Shown: positions 60,644 through 64,000 of the stretch, piece by piece
Layout: every line of letters starts with the position of its first letter
Position numbering within the stretch: position 1 is the stretch's first letter
DNA from: an uncultured Clostridia bacterium
Lineage (GTDB): Bacteria > Bacillota > Clostridia > Oscillospirales > Acutalibacteraceae
Assembly: GCA_947364045.1 (NCBI GenBank)
Contig: CANARN010000004.1
Span: forward strand, 1 to 64,000
DNA length: 64,000 nucleotides
Reading direction: 5' to 3'
Position numbers and translations under genes: made by a program
Notes under the pieces: generated by a model
Database searches by the model: none
What the model was told of the DNA's origin: nothing
What the model saw: the letters and a program-made list of their open reading frames with translations, nothing else

Positions 60644-60679
60644 CTTAAAGATTATATATAAGTGAAATGAGGTATTCAA

Positions 60680-61948
60680 TTGAAAGCAAAAGAAAGCAAT
60701 TCACATTTTGACTCAAAGGTCAGAGAATGCTCAAATTTTACTGTAAGAGAAATTAAAAAGGTTTGTAAGGAAATAGGACCGCGCCCGTCAGGCGAAGAAA
60801 ATGAGCAAAAGGCTCAGGATTATGTTGAAAATCTTATGGGCGGAATAGCGGACGAGGTTAAAAGAGAAAGCTTTGACGTTCACCCGAAAGCCTTTATGAG
60901 CTGGGTTTTAATTGACGGCGCAGGAATGCTTATAGCGGCTGTTTTAATGATTTTGGCGCATCTGAATGTTATTCCGCAGGCAAGCGGAGCGTTCAGAATA
61001 GCATCAATTATAATTTCCGCAGCGGCGATAGCGCTTTTGCTGGGCGAATTTCTTTTTTACCGGGAGTTTATTGATTTCCTGTTTCCGAAGCGTACATCGT
61101 CAAATGTTATTGCCGTAAGAAAGGCGGCGGGCGAAACGAAGCGCAGAATTATCTTTGCAGGGCATATTGATTCGGCATACGAGTGGCGGTTTACGCATAT
61201 GGGCGGCGGTAAATTTTTGGTTACGATGATAGCTCTCGGAATCGGCTCGTTGGTTTTAACACTTGCAATGGCGATAGTTTCTTTATTTGCTGACGAAGGT
61301 ATTCCGGCAATTGTAATGACGGTTTTACAGGCTGTTACGATACCGATTTTTATTGCTGTTCTGTTTTTTGTAAATTGGAAGCTGTGCGTTACGGGCGCAA
61401 ATGACAATCTTACAGGTGTTTTTGCTTCAATGGCAGTGATAAAATATCTTAAAGATAACGATATTCGCTTTGAAAATACTGAGGTTGCGGCAGTTTCAAC
61501 CGGCTGTGAAGAATGCGGACTGAGAGGCGCTAAGGCGTTTGCAAAGGCGCACGCAAAGGATTTTGCCGAAGAGGGCGTTGAAACGGTATTTATGGCTGTT
61601 GACACTCTTCATGATTACGATTATTTGGGAATTTACAATAAGGATATGACAGGGCTTGTAGCTCTTGACTCTCAGGCGTCGAAAATGGCGCAGAAGGCAA
61701 CGCAAATCTGCGGACTTGACATTCCGTATGCAACGGTTTCTTTCGGTTCTTCGGACGCGGCTGCAGCACAGCAAGGCGGAATTAAATCAGTAGCTCTTGC
61801 GGCAATGGACCCGACTCCCGCAAGGTATTACCATACCCGTGAGGATACGGCAAATATTCTTGATATGAAAACTATTGAAACGGGGCTTAAAATTATGCTT
61901 GAAACAACATTTTTGTTTGACGAGCAGGGGCTTCGCGACGAGTATTAA
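60680..61948 (+). CDS. M28-family zinc peptidase with membrane segments
   Basis: 422 residues. An M28 (aminopeptidase Y/Q-type) fold is interrupted by membrane helices: an N-terminal helical part (about 1-70), two helices at about 75-125, the first metal motif FAGHIDSAYEW (near 160), two more helices (about 190-235), then NDNLTG (Asp ligand), STGCEECGLRG (catalytic Glu/ligand) and YYHTREDT (last His). Likely a membrane-bound aminopeptidase; the substrate is unknown. TTG start with GAGG at proper distance. It lies 28 bp before a lipoprotein gene and is probably co-transcribed. Confidence 0.85.
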   Translation: MKAKESNSHFDSKVRECSNFTVREIKKVCKEIGPRPSGEENEQKAQDYVENLMGGIADEVKRESFDVHPKAFMSWVLIDGAGMLIAAVLMILAHLNVIPQASGAFRIASIIISAAAIALLLGEFLFYREFIDFLFPKRTSSNVIAVRKAAGETKRRIIFAGHIDSAYEWRFTHMGGGKFLVTMIALGIGSLVLTLAMAIVSLFADEGIPAIVMTVLQAVTIPIFIAVLFFVNWKLCVTGANDNLTGVFASMAVIKYLKDNDIRFENTEVAAVSTGCEECGLRGAKAFAKAHAKDFAEEGVETVFMAVDTLHDYDYLGIYNKDMTGLVALDSQASKMAQKATQICGLDIPYATVSFGSSDAAAAQQGGIKSVALAAMDPTPARYYHTREDTANILDMKTIETGLKIMLETTFLFDEQGLRDEY

Positions 61949-61976
61949 TTTCGTTACCGAAAGGGGTTAATATTTA

Positions 61977-63119
61977 ATGAAAAAAGTATTTATTAAAAGC
62001 ATTTCACTTGTTACGGCACTCATTTTAATGATGTCCCTGTTCAGCGCCTGCAACGGCAAAAAGGCAGTGAACAGACCGACCGAGGCAAAGATTAAAACCG
62101 ATATAGGCGACGTAAGATTTACATTTGCGTACGGCGATTTGCGCAAGGCGGGCGTTTCGGGTGACAAATTGGCTTCGCTGTTTGAAAACACCAACAAGAA
62201 AACCGATGATAAAACAGTAACTCTCTCTTATTTTGAGCTTGTTTCAACCTTTGGCAAAGAAGAATATTTCGACAACATACTTGCGCTTATTCCGCAGGAG
62301 GAGTTTGTAAAATTCAGTGAAAATGCCGAAAGGGTTCTCGGATATTTTAACGGGATGATTAATTATATTAAATCGGGTGCTGACAACAGTGTTCGTATTT
62401 CTTACCGTGAAGAGTTTTGGATAAATCACGGCGATGACGTTGTGTTTAAGGATGCTGACGGCAAGGAGCTTCCCAATCAAAAGGAGCTTCGCGCGGCATT
62501 CAGACTTTATGCCGACAATTCGCTCAAGGGCATTGGCAATGTTCTTAAAAATAAAGACCAGAAGGATGCCACTGAATACGGCGCTGACCTTACAGACGAA
62601 ATGTATGTTTTCGGCAGTAAGAGCGCAAGCAGTTTAACGGTATCGGACCTTTATACAGATAAAGAGAATAAGATTTATCCTGCATACACATCCGTGGTTC
62701 CGACCTTAGCCTTTGACCTTGACGAAAAGGGCAATAATGCTAAGGGTGAGGACGGAGAGTACATATTTGTTCCGACAGAATGGTACAGAACAATTAACAT
62801 TTGCGTAAAGCCTGAGGAAGAAAGCGTTAAAAAGGCATTTTCTGTGAGAACTGCGGATGAAATCCTCAAGTACTTTGACGTTGCAAAGACTTATATGACA
62901 GTGAATTCTTACGATGTTTCATTTGACCCTTGCTATATTACGGCGGGCATAAATGCAGTAAACGATGAAATGACTTATTGCACATATCAGAAGAATATGA
63001 CTGTTACAATGAATGTAACCTTTACAGGCGCGCTGGAGAAATACGGCACAATGCTTATCACATTCCCCTGCACCAATCAGATGACCTTTGACATCGGCTG
63101 GAAGACAGCGGAACAGTAA
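61977..63119 (+). CDS. putative lipoprotein of unknown function
   Basis: 380 residues with a lipoprotein signal: basic start KKVFIKS, hydrophobic core and lipobox LFSAC (Cys near 23). The rest is hydrophilic, alpha/beta mixed, without a domain I recognise; Lys/Asp/Asn-rich with segments such as TDIGDVRFTFAYGDLRKAG. It should sit on the outer face of the membrane. It lies behind the M28 peptidase gene and is followed by a terminator; it may be a partner or a substrate-binding helper for the peptidase, but this is only from position. Confidence 0.75.
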   Translation: MKKVFIKSISLVTALILMMSLFSACNGKKAVNRPTEAKIKTDIGDVRFTFAYGDLRKAGVSGDKLASLFENTNKKTDDKTVTLSYFELVSTFGKEEYFDNILALIPQEEFVKFSENAERVLGYFNGMINYIKSGADNSVRISYREEFWINHGDDVVFKDADGKELPNQKELRAAFRLYADNSLKGIGNVLKNKDQKDATEYGADLTDEMYVFGSKSASSLTVSDLYTDKENKIYPAYTSVVPTLAFDLDEKGNNAKGEDGEYIFVPTEWYRTINICVKPEEESVKKAFSVRTADEILKYFDVAKTYMTVNSYDVSFDPCYITAGINAVNDEMTYCTYQKNMTVTMNVTFTGALEKYGTMLITFPCTNQMTFDIGWKTAEQ

Positions 63120-63162
63120 AATTCGAAAAGCTTTTCAGCTTTATAATACGACAATAAAAAAT

Positions 63163-63205
63163 TCAGGGTACGGAAAATTGAGCGGTTCTGTACCCTGATT
63201 TTTTA
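63163..63205 (+). terminator. terminator of the peptidase/lipoprotein operon
   Basis: TCAGGGTAC and GTACCCTGA stem with an 18-nt loop, followed by TTTTTT. Confidence 0.85.
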
Positions 63206-63265
63206 CGTAATTTTAAGAGAAATGCACAATTTTGTATGTATTTTTGCATAGTTCTGCAATTCGCA

Positions 63266-63294
63266 TTGACAATGGATATGTTTTATGATATAAA
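63266..63294 (+). promoter_or_regulatory. promoter of the terminal secreted-protein gene
   Basis: TTGACA (63266-63271), 17 bp, TATAAA (63289-63294). The leader to ATG 63432 is about 130 nt; no conserved element is recognised in it. Confidence 0.7.
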
Positions 63295-63431
63295 GGGATT
63301 AAGGAACATAAGATTTTTGAAGGTTGTCACAATTTTGGCTTTTTAAGTGTTGTATATTATAGGAGGATAAATTTAGTTGCCGGGGAGGTAAGTCAAAAGT
63401 AAATAAAAATAACAAAAAAAGGAGTTTTATT

Positions 63432-64000
63432 ATGGAAAAGTAATTAGCATAGTATTGGTTTTTGCTATATTAAGCACATTTGTTTTGCCGTGTTTTGCAG
63501 TATCTGTATTGAATGATGACGGAGAATTGTATACATATATTGACTCAGACGGAAAAGCATATGATTATTATCTTGATGAGGATGGAAATGCATACAATTA
63601 TGTTGACGGAGAAAAAGTATATATTCTTTTACCGTTACCGAAATATAAAATTACGGATGAAGAGCTACTCGCCGAACTTAACGAAGATTTTTCAATGAGA
63701 ACGAGAGGTACATCAATGCCTGAACCACCGAATTACTATGATATTTCAAATGTTAACGGTTTAGAGGGATCACCGGCATATGTTAAAGATGTATCTTTTG
63801 ACAATTATCAGACTTTTACAACACCGTGGATAAAAATAAGCTCAAAGCACAATTTTATTCGCTTTAGAACAACAAAAATAAAACCATTTTATTGTATAAA
63901 TAGAAAAGTTTATGTAGTAGTTAGGACTTATGATACAACTAGTAAAGAGTGGACGCAAAGAATATTCAAAGAAATTGACTGTACCGGTAAATATGGTCGG
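63432..64000 (+). pseudogene. secreted protein gene with start-proximal frameshift, truncated by window end
   Basis: ATG 63432 is preceded by AAAGGAG at ideal spacing but reads MEK then stop. Shifting one base inside the 4-A run (63436-63439) opens a frame that runs 190 codons to the window end without a stop. It encodes a signal peptide (VISIVLVFAILSTFVLPCFA) and an acidic Tyr-rich repeat region with units like DSDGKAYDYYL, DEDGNAYNYV. One missing A would explain everything: ATG GAA AAA GTA. It could be a sequencing/assembly error, a phase-variable gene or a real mutation. Function unknown. Confidence 0.75.

Noticed and set aside
63513..63698. 61-codon open frame at the window end
   Set aside because: It is out of frame with the 190-codon secreted-protein frame and has no ribosome site.

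Overview
The window looks like one end of a contig from a gut-type, low-GC Gram-positive bacterium of the class Clostridia, most likely Ruminococcus or a close Oscillospirales relative. This is inferred from gene content: the dapL route to diaminopimelate, PyrR attenuation, a YtvI-like membrane protein, a bile salt hydrolase, a GH3 beta-glucosidase in the permuted domain order known from Ruminococcus albus and Butyrivibrio, and a secreted leucine-rich-repeat protein ending in a dockerin. The first 48 bases are not biological: they are an Illumina TruSeq adapter that includes the D506 i5 index, so the window begins at a raw assembly end.

Layout. 64-1954 (minus): a CpsB/YwqE-type PHP phosphatase and an AI-2E/YtvI membrane protein. 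2229-9846 (plus): hom, lysC, glyA, dapF, dapL, a dead REP-associated transposase, purB. 10059-12142: promoter, PyrR attenuator, pyrR and a uracil permease. 12173-12911: a rearranged tRNA-Arg(CCU) locus with one intact gene and several tRNA fragments separated by small hairpins. 13070-18891: a five-gene Dlt-like operon (adenylation enzyme, fold-III PLP decarboxylase, acyl carrier, MBOAT, SGNH/DltD-like protein). 18968-21233: GNAT, bile salt hydrolase, orphan ATPase-like protein. 21247-21522: a MITE-like inverted-repeat element. 21703-27427: gap, a surface alpha/beta hydrolase, GH3. 27707-31505 (minus): PAP2 phosphatase, DUF4965 glutaminase-like protein, hemolysin III family protein. 31677-34861: a lysine-rich membrane protein, a lone 5S rRNA and a TrxB-like reductase. 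35004-42360: mreB, mreC, mreD, PBP2, rpsO and pnp. 42686-46526 (minus): an autoregulated XRE/DUF3169 pair and a FeoA-FeoB fusion with its Cys-rich partner. 46920-51235: an XRE regulator and a heterodimeric ABC exporter behind a leader-peptide attenuator. 51549-63119: a GDPD gene with a folded leader, gltX-glnS, a membrane protein, pyk, the dockerin protein, a degenerate VanY-like protein, an M28 peptidase and a lipoprotein. A frameshifted secreted-protein gene runs off the end.

Themes. Lysine/DAP, wall-shape (mre/PBP2) and envelope-modification genes make this mostly a housekeeping and cell-envelope region. Intergenic spaces are unusually rich in palindromic mosaics: REP-like GTAGGGG palindromes, a second 32-nt family, a paired multi-hairpin element with compensatory base changes, and a MITE-like element. 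The strongest candidates for undescribed biology are (1) the Dlt-like operon with a built-in amino-acid decarboxylase and a changed specificity residue in its adenylation enzyme, (2) the hairpin-interrupted tRNA-Arg array driven by one promoter, (3) the leader peptide and mutually exclusive hairpins in front of the ABC exporter, and (4) a five-stem folded leader in front of the glycerophosphodiesterase. All functional calls come from reading motifs by eye; no database search was possible.
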